This document shows, one piece after another, positions 62,233-64,000 of a stretch of DNA of 64,000 bases. Every line of letters begins with the position of its first letter. Positions within the stretch are counted from its first letter, which is position 1. The notes below the pieces were generated by a model. The model was not told where the DNA came from, made no database searches, and saw nothing but the letters and a program-made list of their open reading frames with translations. Source of the DNA: Mucilaginibacter phenanthrenivorans (lineage in GTDB: Bacteria; Bacteroidota; Bacteroidia; Sphingobacteriales; Sphingobacteriaceae); assembly GCF_024721155.1 (NCBI RefSeq), contig NZ_JAHVAP010000008.1, positions 62,001 through 126,000 on the forward strand, given 5' to 3'. The translations under genes and the position numbers were made by a program.

Positions 62233-63303
62233 ATGGCATTTTTAAACACGGTACTTGAACCACCTGCTTACGGGTGGACGGATGAATCTGGCAATCTCTC
62301 GAAACCTACCCAACAACAAATTTTTAAGGAATTTTTTTCGAGGTTGAATGTGTTTAAGGATAAAAAAAATTGGCTTTCATTTCTTAGCTGGATGCTGATA
62401 GTGTGCCTTGCGCCTTTTTTAGGTTTATTTATTTTTAAATATTTCTCAATAACCGGTCTGGTAGTCGCGTTTGTTTATAGTATGATTTTCATGGGTACTC
62501 ATGGTACTATTTGGCACCACAGGTATTGTACACATGGCGCTTATACATTTACCAATAAATTCTGGCGTTTTTTTACACAAAACCTTACCCTCAAAATAAT
62601 TCCTGAAGAGATTTACGCCGTGTCGCACCATGTGCACCACGCGTTGTCTGATCAGCCCGGCGATCCGTATAATGCCCAGGGTGGTTTTTTATATTGTTTT
62701 TTGGCTGATGTAAATCACCAGCCCATAAATCGTAATATGAGTGAAAAGGATTATGCAAAATGCGTTAACTTAATGAAGCATACCGGCGTTACTACCAATA
62801 CTTATGCCCAGTATAAAAAATGGGGCACATTGGCGCCTCCGTTGCGTACCATTATCGGGATAATATTAAACTGGAGCTTTTGGTTTGCTGCTTTCTATTT
62901 AATAGGTGGGCCTGCTTTGGCCTGTGCTGTTTTTGGAGCAGCAGGTTTTTGGGCCGTAGGGGTGCGCACCTTTAATTTTGAAGGGCATGGTAAGGGCGAG
63001 GATAAGCGTAAGGAGGGCGTTGATTATAACCGTGCCGATATGTCGATAAACCAGATCTGGCCGGGTTTCGTGGCCGGCGAATGGCATAACAATCATCACC
63101 TGTATCCTAAAAGTGCGCGTTCAGGTTTTAAACCTTACCAGGTTGACCTCGCGTTTTATTATATAAAGCTGTTGAGCCTTATTGGCGCCGTGAGTTCGTA
63201 TCGCGATTCAAAAAAGGAATTTTATGCGGACTACTGCAAAGTGATTGTTGATGATAAAAAGGAATTTAAAGTACCAAAGGAAACGGCACTTGTTACCGAA
63301 TAA
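62233..63303 (+). CDS. Membrane fatty-acid desaturase (acyl-CoA/acyl-lipid type)
   Basis: 356 residues with four membrane segments and the three histidine boxes of di-iron desaturases: HGTIWHHRYCTH, HHVHHA, and EWHNNHH. Introduces a double bond in fatty-acyl chains (delta-9-like), important for membrane fluidity. Single gene; a strong terminator follows. Confidence 0.93.
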   Translation: MAFLNTVLEPPAYGWTDESGNLSKPTQQQIFKEFFSRLNVFKDKKNWLSFLSWMLIVCLAPFLGLFIFKYFSITGLVVAFVYSMIFMGTHGTIWHHRYCTHGAYTFTNKFWRFFTQNLTLKIIPEEIYAVSHHVHHALSDQPGDPYNAQGGFLYCFLADVNHQPINRNMSEKDYAKCVNLMKHTGVTTNTYAQYKKWGTLAPPLRTIIGIILNWSFWFAAFYLIGGPALACAVFGAAGFWAVGVRTFNFEGHGKGEDKRKEGVDYNRADMSINQIWPGFVAGEWHNNHHLYPKSARSGFKPYQVDLAFYYIKLLSLIGAVSSYRDSKKEFYADYCKVIVDDKKEFKVPKETALVTE

Positions 63304-63331
63304 TTACGGATAAGAATATTTAACAATACTG

Positions 63332-63365
63332 CAAAGCCCCTCAAAACAGGGGCTTTGGTTGTTTT
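63332..63365 (+). terminator. Terminator of the desaturase gene
   Basis: CAAAGCCCC (63332-63340) pairs with GGGGCTTTG (63349-63357), loop 8 nt, followed by GTTGTTTTAT. Confidence 0.85.
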
Positions 63366-63492
63366 ATACAGTTGCGTGTAACAATATTACTCGGCCATTC
63401 AAAAAGCGGATTAATGTTAAAAAAGTATTATTTGGTTTACAATTGGTTTTCTAACTTAGTAAACCGATTACACATTGTCAAAACCTAAATTC

Positions 63493-64000
63493 AATGAAAC
63501 AGAAGATCTTGTACTTTTTTCTTTTTACTGTGGCTTTTGCTTTTTTTGCTCCTCGTGTACGCGCTCAAAATGCCGTTGGCATATTTGACAACCAAAGCGA
63601 TGTAGGCGTAATCAAGCACCCGGGCACTGCTCAATTCGATGCTCATGAACAGGTCTATAATTTATCAGGTTCCGGAAGTAATATTTGGGCCAAAGCAGAT
63701 GGGTTTCATTTTGTATGGAAAAGAATTAAGGGCGATTTTATATTACGAACCAATGCGGCATTTATAGGCAAAGGCGTTGAAATGCACCGCAAGATCGGCC
63801 TAATGATCCGCACTTCATTGGATTCAACTTCAAAACACGTGAATGCGGTGGTTCATGGCGATGGGTTAACGTCATTGCAATTCCGTAAAACAGTTGGCGG
63901 CGAAACGGAAGAGGAAAAATCAACACTTACACATGCTGATGTTATCCAGCTGGAACGTAAAGGGAATGTTTACACCATGTCGGTAGCACGAAAGGGTGAA
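63493..64000 (+). CDS. Secreted TolB-like protein, 5' part
   Basis: ATG at 63493; the frame is open to the window end (169 codons). Signal peptide (MKQKILYFFLFTVAFAFFAP..RAQ), then a beta-rich, concanavalin-like domain related to DUF1349 (IWAKADGFHFVWKRIKGDFIL, HRKIGLMIRTSLDSTSKHVN, VHGDGLTSLQFRK). Similar Bacteroidetes proteins continue into TolB-type beta-propeller repeats and are annotated as TolB family or biopolymer transporters; that part is not in the window. Confidence 0.7.

Overview
The window looks like chromosomal DNA of a soil or plant-type Bacteroidetes bacterium, most likely family Sphingobacteriaceae (a Mucilaginibacter- or Pedobacter-like genome). Reasons: promoters of the Bacteroidetes type (-7 TAnnTTTG, clear upstream of murA, the DUF4290 gene, the M20 peptidase and the xylose operon), almost no Shine-Dalgarno sequences, and a family set typical of the phylum (DUF4290 next to murA, DUF6443-type Rhs proteins, an OMP_b-brl_3 TonB-dependent receptor, TPR histidine kinases, LytTR systems, M20 and M1 peptidases, GTAGAGACGC palindromes). 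The family is well supported; the genus is a guess.

Layout. 1-6.5 kb: envelope and housekeeping genes (partial LtaS-like sulfatase-fold enzyme, GT39 glycosyltransferase, murA, DUF4290, M20 dipeptidase). 6.7-9.3 kb: a secreted protein built from fifteen 11-residue repeats, and a TPR sensor protein with a histidine-kinase H-box but no ATPase domain. 9.4-12.7 kb: small hypothetical gene, XRE regulator, UvrD/PcrA helicase. 12.8-16.4 kb: two tandem PqiA-like membrane proteins and a DUF2975/XRE pair. 16.5-18.2 kb: S41 peptidase.

18.2-33.9 kb is the accessory region and the most interesting part: a minus-strand Rhs polymorphic-toxin locus. It starts with a tail-fibre-like protein and an SpvB-like YD-repeat protein, then a full-length DUF6443/Rhs protein with an HNH nuclease tip and its immunity gene. 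Downstream follow three displaced cassettes, each a 5'-truncated Rhs 3' end with a different toxin tip (BECR-like, HNH/EndoVII-like, CDA-fold deaminase) and its own immunity gene. A palindromic repeat (called E here) sits at the 3' end of all four immunity genes, and a terminator hairpin (T) separates the cassettes. REP palindromes and a RAYT transposase (one complete copy, two truncated) have entered the same junctions, and a ~310-bp duplication carrying the S41 gene's last codons brackets the deaminase cassette. The locus reads as a growing archive of toxin tips that homologous recombination can move onto the secreted Rhs shaft.

34-41.8 kb: two surface proteins, a NarL-type response regulator with a convergent TPR histidine kinase, and an M1 peptidase. 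42-45.2 kb: YoeB toxin-antitoxin pair, DUF255 protein, SlyD. 45.2-52.3 kb: sugar cluster (LacI-type regulator, xylB, xylA, sodium/sugar symporter, uxuA) with a LacI-type operator overlapping the xyl promoter. 52.3-56 kb: operon of LytS-like kinase, TlpA-like oxidoreductase and LytTR regulator. 56-64 kb: small secreted protein, TonB-dependent receptor with a Gly/Arg tail, complete TPR histidine kinase, fatty-acid desaturase, and the start of a secreted TolB-like protein.

A second theme is a family of intergenic inverted arrays of 7-9 nt words (AGTCTTA, AGTCCGAA, GAGATTA, TTCATAG, AAAGCTT types) at eight places. No tRNA, rRNA or CRISPR array was seen.
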